From: Dallia pectoralis
Taxonomy: Eukaryota; Chordata; Actinopteri; Esociformes; Umbridae
Direction of reading: 5' to 3'
DNA length: 64,000 bases
NCBI GenBank assembly: GCA_029465975.1
Contig: CM055737.1
Location: 22,136,077 to 22,200,076 of the forward strand
Below, piece after piece: positions 1 to 9,700 of the stretch. The notes beneath the pieces were generated by a model. The model worked only from the letters and a program-made list of their open reading frames with translations, did not search any database and was not told the origin of the DNA. Position numbers and translations under genes: made by a program. Each line of letters begins with the position of its first letter. Within the stretch, counting starts at the first letter, position 1.

Positions 1-345
1 TTGCCCTGCTCGCTGCCCTCTGGTTTCAGAAACAAACTGTCCTTTGCTGGTCTCACTGTCCTTTTCTGGTCTCAGAAACACACTGTCCCTGGCCTTTCCC
101 CCTGTCTTTGGGTGTCAGAAACACGTTCTCCTCCCAGCTGTACTCGGGTGCCGGGAAACACAAGCTCATTTTTGCCCTGCTCGCTGCCCTCAGGTCTCAG
201 AAACACAGCTCATTTGCCCTCGCCGCTGTCCTCGGGTCTCAGAAACACACTCGCTCTTCCCTCTATGCTTGATTCGTGCTATGTTGACGTCTGCTTGCTA
301 GGAAACACACTCTCTCTGCCCTCTCCGCTTGAGTAGAGCTATGTT
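1..345. repeat. Satellite fragment (125-bp monomer family)
   Basis: Tandem sequence built on CAGAAACAC and GGAAACACAAG cores separated by CT-rich spacers. It is the same family as the large array at 6725-10155. The right edge degenerates after about 245 and stops near 345. No coding signal beyond the stop-poor composition of the repeat. Confidence 0.85.
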
Positions 346-595
346 GGCCTCTAAGCTTGCTATAGATCTTGAAACAGTGTTTATCGCTATGTTCACCTCG
401 GCCTCTTCTTTCTATCTGACCGGGGTCAGTTTATTCTCTCGTTCCATGGGGTGCATGTACAATTGAAAAGACGTCAGATTTGTCCTACTTTTCAACATTG
501 AAAACAGGTCGATCTTGTCCTACTTTTCAATGTTGAAAACAGTTCGATCTTAGACGTTGAACAGGCGTAAACCTTCAACGTCTAATTACAATCCA
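346..595. other. Unassigned spacer with three small palindromes
   Basis: No gene is visible. It holds TTTTCAA-CA-TTGAAAA at 489-504, its exact reverse complement at 524-539, and a perfect 11-bp inverted repeat TAGACGTTGAA/TTCAACGTCTA at 551-561 and 574-584 with a 12-nt loop. The first two sit in a short direct repeat of about 36 bp. Confidence 0.6.
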
Positions 596-1040
596 CAGCA
601 CACAACCCTGGGAAGCAGAAAGGTCCATTGTCCAAATATTTTGCATTTATTTTCATGCACACACTACACATTTCTGTCACCAGAGGATGATATCGTTGCC
701 GTGCCACCGTTATCCCTCACACTACCCTCGGGTCCCGGCGACCCGAGCGTAGGATTCCCCCTCACTCCCGCCGTCCTCGGGTCAACGGCTGGGTTAGATG
801 CCGAGGTGGCGAGTTCGAGCCTCGCCGGGCGGTGTTTTTTTGCCCTACCAGCACACAACCCTGGGAAGCAGAAAGGTCCATTGTCCAAATATTTTGCATG
901 TATTTTCATGCACACACTACACATTTCTGTCACCAGAGGATGATATCGTTGCCGTGCCACCGTTATCCCTCACACTACCCTCGGGTCCCGGCGACCCGAG
1001 CGTAGGATTCCCCTCACTCCCGCCGTCCTCGGGTCAACCT
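596..1040 (+). repeat. 253-bp repeat unit, one full and one partial copy
   Basis: The unit begins CAGCACACAACCCTGGGAAG at 596 and again at 849, a period of 253 bp. It contains a perfect hairpin CTCGGGTC-CCGGC-GACCCGAG. Only the first copy ends in a tRNA-like T-arm (808-826) followed by a T-run (835-841). The second copy is cut before the T-arm and joins the 125-bp satellite near 1041. A third unit, split by the LTR element, lies at 1389-1458 plus 6576-6724. Confidence 0.8.
808..841 (+). other. tRNA-like T-arm/B-box followed by oligo-T
   Basis: GGCGAG-TTCGAGC-CTCGCC forms a perfect 6-bp stem with a 7-nt TTCGAGC loop, which is the fold of a tRNA T-arm and contains the Pol III B-box core GTTCGAGCC. 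A run of seven Ts at 835-841 would serve as a Pol III terminator. I could not assemble a full cloverleaf or a convincing A-box upstream, so this is a tRNA-derived module, not a tRNA gene. Confidence 0.55.
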
Positions 1041-1157
1041 GTGTAACCCTAACGCGGCCCCGCTGTCTTCGGGTCTCTGAAACACGTTCTCCTCCCAGCT
1101 GTACTCGGGTCCCGGGAAACACAAGCTCTTTTTGCCCTGCTCGCTGACCTCTGGGCT
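1041..1157. repeat. Single satellite monomer
   Basis: One copy of the 125-bp satellite monomer, including TCTGAAACACGTTCTCC and GGGAAACACAAGCTC. It is joined to the truncated 253-bp unit on the left. On the right it gives way to unassigned sequence (1158-1388) that contains an AATAAA. Confidence 0.75.
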
Positions 1158-1388
1158 CGATTTTTATCACGCGACATCTAAACCCCACCTTGAATTTGTG
1201 ACCGTGTAGCATGTACTACGATACTGAAACTGAATAAATCTGAATAGCTGTGCAACCAGTTCACTTTGTCTCTATCCGTGTCTCCGTAATGATTAGGCAA
1301 GACATACAGCGTATCGTTTCACCAATGCGATCTGTGAAAAAAGACCCAGAGACGTGTGAACGCAGTGCGAGAATACTTTATTGTATGT

Positions 1389-1458
1389 GGCAGCACACAA
1401 CCCTGGGAAGTAGAATGGTCCATTGTCCCAAGATTTTGCATGTATTTTTCATGCACGC
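1389..1458 (+). repeat. Left half of 253-bp unit split by the LTR element
   Basis: Starts CAGCACACAACCCTGGGAAG and stops at the 3' LTR. The unit resumes at 6576 with the matching continuation CACGCACTACACATTTCTG. The last five bases (1454-1458, CACGC) are the target-site duplication. Confidence 0.85.
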
Positions 1459-1641
1459 TGTTATGTTCGGTGGTTTTACGAACCACACCTTATAACTATA
1501 GTATTCATATTAATCACGAGACAGAAGACAACTGTATCGAACCGTTTATTTCCACGCACAGAACATTTCCTTTTTACCCAGCATGCCATACTCCGAACTA
1601 CGGCAAGTAGGAAGGTATAAAGTATACCCTAATATATAACA
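1459..1641 (-). repeat. 3' LTR of Gypsy element
   Basis: Starts TGTTAT and ends ATAACA, a 6-bp inverted terminus with canonical TG..CA. By eye it is identical over 183 bp to the copy at 6393-6575. Confidence 0.95.
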
Positions 1642-1653
1642 TCTCCTCCCCCC
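1642..1653 (-). promoter_or_regulatory. Polypurine tract
   Basis: On the minus strand GGGGGGAGGAGA directly abuts the 3' LTR, as expected for the plus-strand DNA primer of an LTR retrotransposon. Confidence 0.85.
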
Positions 1654-1832
1654 TTAAATGCAATGTTCCCTCCAATAACCAACAAACACAAATCAACATT
1701 CAAAATGTCCAACCTTGAAAATGGATCTTTTGTTTCAAAAATAATACTGATTATTACCTTTTTTTTTATCTTTTTTTTTTTTAAAACTACCTCTGATGAA
1801 TCTTAATTTCCCTACATGAAAGATTATTGTCC

Positions 1833-2933
1833 TTACAAGTTCATCCGCATAGGAGCCCTCCTTTCTCTGGTAGGATAGCGGGATTCAACTTGGTTTTCAT
1901 TAACACCATTCTTGTGTTCTGCTGTTGATTCTGGTGTTGGAAGTTGAGTTGTCTGCATCAATGTCTCGTCACACATTTGTTTGGAGTTGGTCACGTCTGG
2001 GTCCTGAGGAGGTGCCTGTGAGCCTCGAGGAGGTGGTGAGTGCTCGGACTGATTTTCCCCCAGTAACAGGTCTTGCCCACTCACAATGGTTGGTTCTGTT
2101 GGTGCCGCTTTACTCGATAATAACTGATCTGCATGCCTTTTCCAGATTGTATCCTCCGTAGTCTGAACTGTATAGGACACCGGACCGGACTGAGCAATGA
2201 CCTTGGCGGGAACCCACTTTGGTCCGTTTAGGTAGTTCCTAGCCAAGACAGTCTCGCCCGGGTTAAACTCCCTATCTTTCGCCTTGAATCCCCGTCGCTC
2301 GACTTGTCTCTCCTGTTGACGTTGTACAATCTCCTTCGTGGTCGGAGGTCTGAGTAAGTCAAAACTTGTGCGTAGTTCTCTTTTCATAAGAAGTGATGCA
2401 GGTGAAGCCTTGGTGGTTGCATGTGGTGTATTTCTGTAGGATAACAGAAAACTGTGTAAGCGTTGATGGAGCGTCCCTTGACCTTGGGATGCCTTCAAAG
2501 CGTGTTTCATGGTCTGTACAAATCTCTCCGCCAACCCGTTGGTAGATGGGTGGTAGGGGGCTGACCTGATGTGCTGTACTCCATTTACCTGTAGGAACGT
2601 GGTCATTTCTTGAGACACTAGCTGTGGCCCATTGTCACTCACAAGTTGAAGCGGTGATCCGAACCGACTGAACACCTCTCCTAGTTTCTCAATGGTCTTC
2701 CCTGCCGTAGTAGACTTCATGATGGCTACTTCTGGCCACTTGCTATGAGCATCCACCATCACAAGGAACATTCTGTCTTCAAAAGGGCCTGCAAAATCGA
2801 CATGTATGCGATGCCACGCCTCCTCTGGCCAATCCCAGGGATGAAGAGGTGCAAGTTGCGGTATGTTCCTAACCTTCTGACATGAGACACATGTTTTTGC
2901 TTTTCCTCGATGTGTCCATCCAACCCAGGCCAC
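1833..2933 (-). CDS. pol: Gypsy pol fragment: integrase
   Basis: An open frame of 366 codons encoding the integrase part of pol, which joins element cDNA to host DNA. The second half of the zinc-binding region (CVSCQK) is followed by the DDE core: VDFAGPF and MVDAHSKWPEV carry the first D, VSDNGPQ the second, and HPSTNGLAERFVQ the catalytic E. The C-terminal part is Pro/Ser-rich and ends near YPTRERR, a common tail of vertebrate Gypsy integrases. The upstream part of pol continues in another frame at 2759-3469; the switch falls near 2900-2930, inside the zinc-binding motif, so the reading frame is broken by an indel. Confidence 0.92.
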   Translation of the reverse strand: MAWVGWTHRGKAKTCVSCQKVRNIPQLAPLHPWDWPEEAWHRIHVDFAGPFEDRMFLVMVDAHSKWPEVAIMKSTTAGKTIEKLGEVFSRFGSPLQLVSDNGPQLVSQEMTTFLQVNGVQHIRSAPYHPSTNGLAERFVQTMKHALKASQGQGTLHQRLHSFLLSYRNTPHATTKASPASLLMKRELRTSFDLLRPPTTKEIVQRQQERQVERRGFKAKDREFNPGETVLARNYLNGPKWVPAKVIAQSGPVSYTVQTTEDTIWKRHADQLLSSKAAPTEPTIVSGQDLLLGENQSEHSPPPRGSQAPPQDPDVTNSKQMCDETLMQTTQLPTPESTAEHKNGVNENQVESRYPTRERRAPMRMNL

Positions 2934-3469
2934 CAGAAGTAACTCCTAGCCATTTCCTTCATGCGAACCATTCCACAGTGGCCTGAGTGTAGTTGCTGCA
3001 ACACTGGTTTCCTCAGTGCGGGGGGAATTATTACTCTCCTCCCCCACAGCAGACAACCGGACTGTACTGACAACTCGGTTCTCTTTGAAAGGTAATGTTT
3101 CAGATCTGGCGCATCTCCTGCACTTTTACCCTTGACGATAATGTCCATCACTTCTGACAGCACTGAGTCGTGTCTTGTCGCTCTACGCACTTGTTTTGTA
3201 GTGACTGGGGCATTTTCCACTTGTCTAAAGTAAAAGATGTCCACTTCACGCGACTCTGGCTTGGTCACCGGTAGTGGTAACCTGGAAAGTCCATCTGCGT
3301 TGCAATGTTGTTCAGACTTTCGATACTCGATTTCGTAGGTATGTGCTGACAATAACAAAGCCCACCTTTGCATTCTGCTTGCAGCCAGCGACGGAATTCC
3401 AGTATACGGACCGAAAATGCTTGTCAGTGGTCGATGATCTGTGAGAAGGGTGAACTTCCTGCCGTACAA
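2759..3469 (-). CDS. pol: Gypsy pol fragment: end of RNase H plus integrase zinc-finger region
   Basis: Encodes the last part of RNase H (LLTDHRPLTSIFG, then NADGLSRLP, the usual RNase H-integrase linker) and the start of integrase, including HSGHCGMVRMKEMARSYFWW, the HH half of the HHCC zinc-binding domain. Only the part above about 2900 is authentic; the tail is a shadow of the integrase frame. It lies between the RT frame (3549-5417) and the integrase frame (1833-2933). It is separated from the former by a frameshift between 3469 and about 3590. Confidence 0.85.
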   Translation of the reverse strand: MYGRKFTLLTDHRPLTSIFGPYTGIPSLAASRMQRWALLLSAHTYEIEYRKSEQHCNADGLSRLPLPVTKPESREVDIFYFRQVENAPVTTKQVRRATRHDSVLSEVMDIIVKGKSAGDAPDLKHYLSKRTELSVQSGCLLWGRRVIIPPALRKPVLQQLHSGHCGMVRMKEMARSYFWWPGLDGHIEEKQKHVSHVRRLGTYRNLHLFIPGIGQRRRGIAYMSILQALLKTECSL

Positions 3470-3548
3470 GTACTGGTGAAACTTCCGTACTCCAAAACTA
3501 TGCTTAGTGCTTCTCGCTCTATCTGCGCATAGTTACATTCCGCTTTGT

Positions 3549-5417
3549 TTAATGTCCTTGATGCGAAAGCAATTGGTTTTTCCTCCCGTTAGGCATGATG
3601 TGTGACACTACTGCTCCCACACCATAAGGGCTAGCATCACAAGCAAGTTGAATGGGCAATGCTGGATCAAAGTGTGTCAGTGCTTCTGATTTCAGGAGTG
3701 CTTCCTTTGTTTTCACCAGTGCTTCATCGCATTGTTCCGTCCATTTCCAAGTTTTGCCCCGACACAGCAATTGATGTAACGGTTTCAGCTTGGTTGCTAA
3801 ACTCGGAACGAAACGGCCGTAGTAATTTAGCAACCCCAGGAAAGAACGTAGTTGGCTCACGTTCTGTGGAACTGGAGCATCCAAGATAGCTTTGACCTTG
3901 GATGGAGCCTTGTGAAGGCCTTGAGCATCGATTACATGGCCCAGATATTCGATCGATGATTGGAAAAATGCACATTTGTCTTTACGAACCCGCAGTCCAT
4001 AGTCTCTCAACCTCTGTAAGGTTGCATCCAGGTTCCGGAGATGTTCTTCTTCGTCTTTCCCTGTAACCAGTATGTCATCCAGATAGCATAGGACCCCTGG
4101 CACTCCACTCAAGATCTGGTCCATCGCTCGTTGGAATAACGCTGGTGCACTTGTAATCCCAAATGGTAGACGGCAGTACCTAAAAAGCCCTTTGTGTGTC
4201 ACAATGGTCAGTAGCTCCTTTGACTTTTCGTCCACATGCATCTGTAAGTAGGCTTGACAGAGGTCAATTTTGCTAAACTTTTGGCCCCCGGCTAAACTTG
4301 CAAAAAGATCCTCAATGTGTGGTAGCGGGTACTGTTCAACTAATAACACTGGATTTAGTGTCACCTTAAAATCTCCACATATCCGGATTCCTCCATCCTT
4401 CTTAAGGACCGGAACAATGGGTGTCGCCCATTCACTTACGGTAACTGGCTCCAGTACCTTATTGTTGACTAGGGCATCCAAGTCAGCCTCCACCTTTGGT
4501 CTGATAGCATATGGTACCGGTCTTGCTTTCATGAGCTTGGGCTTACTGTCTGGTTTGATGTTCAGTTTTACTGTAATGTTTTTCATGCTCCCCAGCTCAC
4601 CATTAAACACCTCTCCATGCTTCTCCAACAGGGCAGGCAGGCCTGTATCTCCATGTTTCATTGTGCGCACTGATGGCCAGTCGATGTTGATTTTCTCCAG
4701 CCACGAACGTCCTAGCAACGATGGGTAGTTTCCTTTCACCACATAAAGTGGAAGCTTTTCGGTCTGTCCATTTAACTGTACTGTCACTGTGGTGATGCCT
4801 CTCACTGCAACGGATTCACCTGTATAAGTCTTTAGTACAATGTGTCCTGGCTTAAGTGTGAGGTGTTTCAATGTCTTTTTGTAGATTGATTCGGACACAA
4901 TGGAAACAGCTGCCCCTGTATCGATCTCCATACGGACCGGCTGTCCCTCGAGTAGAGGAGAGACATAGTAACCCTGTGTTCCACCTGCAACTGTCAGTAT
5001 TTTCAATATGACTTCCTCCTCTGATGAGTCACTTACTTCTGTGCTCTCCTGTTCAACAGCATACACGTATTTCTTTTTCTGCGAGGTATCTTTCTGCTTT
5101 ACCGTCTTTGACAGTTTCTCTGAGCTCTTTTTATTTCTGCAGGCCCGTTCGATGTGGCCCTTTTTACCACATGCTCTGCAATCCATTTCTTTACACCAAC
5201 AGGTAGCTGCCTGATGTCCCATTTTGCCACAGCGAAAGCATGTATTCTGATTTCCTTGTCTCTGGATATCAGTTGTCACTTTGTGTAGCTTCCCTGCGAA
5301 ACTCAACTGTTGAGCCTCTTTAGCAGCTAGTTCCATGGATATACTAATTTCCATTGCCTTTGTTAATGTGAGCTTACTTTCAGTTAACAATCTCTTTTGT
5401 ATAGCCTCACAACCCAC
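3549..5417 (-). CDS. gag-pol: Gypsy gag C-terminus, protease, reverse transcriptase, RNase H
   Basis: An open frame of 622 codons with domains in family order. The gag end carries two zinc knuckles, CFRCGKMGHQAATC and CRACGKKGHIERAC. The aspartic protease has MEIDTGAAVSIV. The RT has KIDLCQAYLQMHV (motif A), RLPFGITSAPALFQ (motif B) and CYLDDILVTG (the YxDD active site). RNase H begins with LACDASPYGVGAVV. RT copies the RNA genome and RNase H removes the RNA strand. The last residues after MPNGRKN leave the family pattern because of an indel near 3580. The frame is read through from gag into pol without a visible shift, as in several fish Gypsy groups. Confidence 0.93.
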   Translation of the reverse strand: MGCEAIQKRLLTESKLTLTKAMEISISMELAAKEAQQLSFAGKLHKVTTDIQRQGNQNTCFRCGKMGHQAATCWCKEMDCRACGKKGHIERACRNKKSSEKLSKTVKQKDTSQKKKYVYAVEQESTEVSDSSEEEVILKILTVAGGTQGYYVSPLLEGQPVRMEIDTGAAVSIVSESIYKKTLKHLTLKPGHIVLKTYTGESVAVRGITTVTVQLNGQTEKLPLYVVKGNYPSLLGRSWLEKINIDWPSVRTMKHGDTGLPALLEKHGEVFNGELGSMKNITVKLNIKPDSKPKLMKARPVPYAIRPKVEADLDALVNNKVLEPVTVSEWATPIVPVLKKDGGIRICGDFKVTLNPVLLVEQYPLPHIEDLFASLAGGQKFSKIDLCQAYLQMHVDEKSKELLTIVTHKGLFRYCRLPFGITSAPALFQRAMDQILSGVPGVLCYLDDILVTGKDEEEHLRNLDATLQRLRDYGLRVRKDKCAFFQSSIEYLGHVIDAQGLHKAPSKVKAILDAPVPQNVSQLRSFLGLLNYYGRFVPSLATKLKPLHQLLCRGKTWKWTEQCDEALVKTKEALLKSEALTHFDPALPIQLACDASPYGVGAVVSHIMPNGRKNQLLSHQGH

Positions 5418-5839
5418 AAACTAGTCGATCTCTAATGGTGTCCTGTAACACCTCATTAAACTCACAGTGCTCTGATAATTTCTTCAAAACAGCAACAAAT
5501 GTTGCAACTGATTCCCCCCGCCCACAATCTTCCTGATTTCTTCTGCTGCCTGATGTCCCATTTTGATGTTTCTGATTTCTTGTCTCTGGATATCAGTTGT
5601 CACTTTGTGTAGCTTCCCTGCGAAACTCAACTGTTGAGCCTCTTTAGCAGCTAGTTCCATGGATATACTAATTTCCATTGCCTTTGTTAATGTGAGCTTA
5701 CTTTCAGTTAACAATCTCTTTGTATAGCCTCACTACGTAACCCACAAACTAGTCGATCTCTAATGGTGTCCTGTAACACCTCATTAAACTCACAGTGCTC
5801 TGATAATTTCTTCAAAACAGCAACAAATGTTGCAACTGA
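5211..5839. repeat. 339-bp offset tandem duplication inside gag
   Basis: CTGATGTCCCATTTTG starts at 5211 and again at 5550. The following ~295 bp are near-identical, ending GTTGCAACTGA at about 5511 and 5839. The right copy lacks ~13 bp where the first zinc-knuckle codons should be. The duplication breaks the gag frame, leaving a repeated 76-codon open stretch at 5484-5714. It could be a genuine tandem duplication or a local assembly error. Confidence 0.85.
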
Positions 5840-6257
5840 ATCTAAACCTTTCAGCAATAACTAATGGTTTTGGGGAAAAGTGTCCTTTTAGTATGTCCAC
5901 TATGACCTCATATGTCATATTACCCGGACTCTCTGGATGTACCAGGCTACGCAATAAATCAAACGTCTTCGGTCCAATTACAGTCAAAAAGGTAGGTACA
6001 ATCTTCTCATCCTCAATACCATTTGCAAGAACAAAATAACCAAACCTTTCTGTATATGAGCTCCACTGCTCAATATTTTCATCATAATGTCCGACATTTC
6101 CCACCAGTCCTGACATTTTCCTATTAATTGACTTCAGTCTTGGACGTGCTGTAGCGTTTTCCTCCGTTTCACTGACGTAGTCGTCCTGTCCCGACGTCTG
6201 TCTCGGATCCTCGCTCAGCATTCGACTCCTGATCTCGCGCTCAACGTGAACTTGCAC
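5790..6257 (-). CDS. gag: Gypsy gag N-terminal fragment
   Basis: An open frame of 155 codons. It contains YTERFGYFVLANGIEDEK, FLTVIGPKTFDLLRSL and HFSPKPLVIAERFRF, the pattern of Gypsy gag capsid regions in fish, which form the particle that packages element RNA. The authentic part ends near 5845, where the duplicated block at 5550-5839 begins. The rest of gag lies past the duplication at the start of the 3549-5417 frame. The true start may be upstream of 6257, since PBS to first codon is only about 120 bp. Confidence 0.8.
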   Translation of the reverse strand: MQVHVEREIRSRMLSEDPRQTSGQDDYVSETEENATARPRLKSINRKMSGLVGNVGHYDENIEQWSSYTERFGYFVLANGIEDEKIVPTFLTVIGPKTFDLLRSLVHPESPGNMTYEVIVDILKGHFSPKPLVIAERFRFSCNICCCFEEIIRAL

Positions 6258-6376
6258 CTGCTAGCTTTACTCTGCTCTAGCATTAGCCTAACCGTAACTC
6301 TCCAACAAAACAAACTGGTTAAAATTTGTAATTAAACCCGACTTCTTCCGGACAGAGTAGTTAACGTAGGTTCAGA

Positions 6377-6390
6377 CGTCCTCGTCGCCA
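6377..6390 (-). promoter_or_regulatory. Primer binding site, tRNA-Ser-like
   Basis: Two bases inside the 5' LTR the minus strand reads TGGCGACGAGGACG. The first 12 bases are complementary to the 3' end of a tRNA-Ser(GCT), which ends CCTCGTCG plus CCA. That match is from knowledge of vertebrate tRNA-Ser, not a search. Confidence 0.75.
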
Positions 6391-6392
6391 AT

Positions 6393-6575
6393 TGTTATGT
6401 TCGGTGGTTTTACGAACCACACCTTATAACTATAGTATTCATATTAATCACGAGACAGAAGACAACTGTATCGAACCGTTTATTTCCACGCACAGAACAT
6501 TTCCTTTTTACCCAGCATGCCATACTCCGAACTACGGCAAGTAGGAAGGTATAAAGTATACCCTAATATATAACA
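6393..6575 (-). repeat. 5' LTR of Gypsy element
   Basis: 183 bp, identical to the 3' LTR at 1459-1641. It should carry the element promoter on the minus strand. Directly followed on the plus strand by the target duplication CACGC (6576-6580). Confidence 0.95.
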
Positions 6576-6724
6576 CACGCACTACACATTTCTGTCACCA
6601 GAGGATGACATCGTTGCCGTGCCACCGTTATCCCTCACACTACACTCGGGTCCCGGCGACCCGAGCGTAGGATTCCCCTCACTCCCGCCGTCCTCGGGTC
6701 AACCTGTGTAACCCTAACGCGGCC
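6576..6724 (+). repeat. Right half of split 253-bp unit
   Basis: Continues the unit interrupted at 1458 (CACTACACATTTCTGTCACC, the hairpin around GGGTCCCGGCGACCC). It then switches to the 125-bp satellite at the same point as the copy ending at 1040, so the 253-bp/satellite junction is itself repeated. Confidence 0.85.
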
Positions 6725-9700
6725 CCCGCTGTCTTCGGGTCTCTGAAACACGTTCTCCTCCCAGCTGTACTCGGGTCCCGGGAAACACAAGCTCTTTTTT
6801 TACCCTGCTCGCTGACCTCTGGGCTCAGAAACACACTGTCCCTGGCCTTTCCCCTGTCTTTGGGTGTCAGAAACACGTTCTCCTCCCAGCTGTCCTCGGC
6901 TCCCGGGAAACACAAACTCTTTTTTGCCCTGCTCGCTGCACTCTGGTCTCAGAAACACACTGTCCTTCGCCATCGCCGCTGTCTTTGGGTGTCAGAAACA
7001 CGTTCTCCACCCAGAAGTACTCGTGTCCCTGGAAACATAAGCTCTTTTTGCCCTGCTCGCTGACCTCTGGGCTCAGAAACACACTGTCCTTTGTTGGTCT
7101 CACTGTCCTTTTCTGGTCTCAGAAACACACTGTCCCTGGCCTTTCCCCTGTCTTTGGGTGTCAGAAACACGTTCTCCTCCCAGCTGTACTCGGGTGCCAG
7201 GAAACACAAGCTCTTTTTTTGCCCTACTCGCTGACCTCTGGTCTCAGAAACACACTGTCCCTGGCCTTTCCCCTGTCTTTGGGTGTCAGAAACACGTTCT
7301 CCTCCCAGCTGTCCTCGGCTCCCGGGAAACACAAACTCTTTTTTGCCCTGCTCGCTGCACTCTGGTCTCAGAAACACACTGTCCTTCGCCATCGCCGCTG
7401 TCTTTGGGTGTCAGAAACACATTCTCCTCCCAGATGTACTCGTGTCCCTGGAAACATAAGCTCTTTTTTGCCCTGCTCGCTGACCTCTGGGCTCAGAAAC
7501 ACACTGTCCTTTGTTGGTCTCACTGTCCTTTTCTGGTCTCAGAAACACACTGTCCCTGGCCTTTCCCCCTGTCTTCGGGTGTCAGAAACACGTTCTCCTC
7601 CCAGCTGTACTCAGGTGCTAGGAAACACAAGCTCTTTTTAGCCCTGCTCGTTGCCCTCTGTTCTCAGAAACACACTGTCCTTCGCCATCGCCGCTGTCTT
7701 TGGGTGTCAGAAACACGTTCTCCTCCCAGATGTACTCGTGTCCCTGAAAACATAAGCTCTTTTTGCCCTGCTCGCTGACCTCTGGGCTCAGAAACACACT
7801 GTCCTTTGTTGGTCTCACTGTCCTTTTCTGGTCTCAGAAACACACTGTCCCTGGCCTTTCCCCCTGTCTTTGGGTGTCAGAAACACGTTCTCCTCCCAGC
7901 TGTACTCGGGTGCCAGGAAACACAAACTCTTTTTGCCGTGCTCGCTGCCCTCTGGGCTCAGAAACACACTGTCCTTTGCTATCGCCGCTGTCTTTGGGTG
8001 TCAGAAACACGTTCTCCTCCCAGATGTACTCGTGTCCCGGAAACATAAGCTCTTTTTTACCCTGCTCGCTGACCTCTGGGCTCAGAAACCCACTGTCCCT
8101 GGCCTTTCCCCCTGTCTTTGGGTATCAGAAACACGTTCTCCTCCCAGCTGTACTCGGGTGCCAGGAAACACAAACTCTTTTTGCCGTGCTCGCTGCCCTC
8201 TGGTCTCAGAAACACACTGTCCTTTGCTATCGCCGCTGTCTTTGGGTGTCAGAAACACGTTCTCCTCCCAGATGTACTCGTGTCCCGGGAAACATAAGCT
8301 CTTTTTTACCCTGCTCGCTGACCTCTGGGCTCAGAAACACACTGTCCCTGGCCTTTCCCCCTGTCTTTGGGTGTCAGAAACACGTTCTCCTCCCAGCTGT
8401 ACTCGGCTCCCGTGAAACACAAACTCTTTTTGCCGTGCTCGCTGCCCTCTGGGCTCAGAAACACACTGTCCTTTGCTATCGCCGCTGTCTTTGGGTGTCA
8501 GAAACACGTTCTCCTCCCAGATGTACTCGTGTCCCGGGAAACATAAGCTCTTTTTTACCCTGCTCGCTGACCTCTGGGCTCAGAAACACACTGTCCCTGG
8601 CCTTTCCCCCTGTCTTTGGGTGTCAGAAACACGTTCTCCTCCCAGCTGTACTCGGCTCCCGGGAAACACAAACTCTTTTTTGCCGTGCTCGCTGCCCTCT
8701 GGTCTCAGAAACACACTGTCCTTTGCTATCGCCGCTGTCTTTGGGTGTCAGAAACACGTTCTCCTCCCAGATGTACTCGTGTCCCGGGAAACATAAGCTC
8801 TTTTTTACCCTGCTCGCTGACCTCTGGGCTCAGAAACACACTGTCCCTGGCCTTTCCCCCTGTCTTTGGGTGTCAGAAACACGTTCTCCTCCCAGATGTA
8901 CTCGGCTCCCGGGAAACACAAACTCTTTTTTTGCCGTGCTCGCTGCCCTCTGGTCTCAGAAACACACTGTCCTTTGCTATCGCCGCTGTCTTTGGGTGTC
9001 AGAAACACGTTCTCCTCCCAGATGTACTCGTGTCCCGGGAAACATAAGCTCTTTTTTTACCCTGCTCGCTGACCTCTGGGCTCAGAAACACACTGTCCCT
9101 GGCCTTTCCCCCTGTCTTTGGGTGTCAGAAACACGTTCTCCTCCCAGATGTACTCGGCTCCCGGAAACACAAACTCTTTTTGCCGTGCTCGCTGCCCTCT
9201 GGTCTCAGAAACACACTGTCCTTTGCTATCGCCGCTGTCTTTGGGTGTCAGAAACACGTTCTCCTCCCAGATGTACTCGTGTCCCGGGAAACATAAGCTC
9301 TTTTTTACCCTGCTCGCTGACCTCTGGGCTCAGAAACACACTGTCCCTGGCCTTTCCCCCTGTCTTTGGGTGTCAGAAACACGTTCTCCTCCCAGCTGTA
9401 CTCGGCTCCCGGGGAAACACAAACTCTTTTTGCCGTGCTCGCTGCCCTCTGGGCTCAGAAACACACTGTCCTTTGCTATCGCCGCTGTCTTTGGGTGTCA
9501 GAAACACGTTCTCCTCCCAGATGTACTCGTGTCCCGGAAACATAAGCTCTTTTTTACCCTGCTCGCTGACCTCTGGGCTCAGAAACACACTGTCCCTGGC
9601 CTTTCCCCCTGTCTTTGGGTGTCAGAAACACGTTCTCCTCCCAGCTGTACTCGGCTCCCGGAAACACAAACTCTTTTTTGCCGTGCTCGCTGCCCTCTGG

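Larger units (their letters stand above)
1459..6575 (-). mobile_element. Ty3/Gypsy LTR retrotransposon, nearly complete, frameshifted
   Basis: A 5117-bp element in minus orientation, bounded by identical 183-bp LTRs and flanked by the 5-bp duplication CACGC (1454-1458 and 6576-6580). Order on the minus strand is 5' LTR, PBS, gag with CCHC knuckles, protease, reverse transcriptase, RNase H, integrase, polypurine tract, 3' LTR. RT and RNase H preceding integrase places it in Ty3/Gypsy (Metaviridae). Identical LTRs indicate a recent insertion, yet the coding region has at least two frameshifts and an internal duplication. It interrupts a 253-bp satellite unit. Confidence 0.95.

Noticed and set aside
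596..1040. A CRISPR-like direct repeat array
   Set aside because: Two long copies with a 253-bp period and internal modules in a vertebrate sequence; no short repeat/spacer structure.
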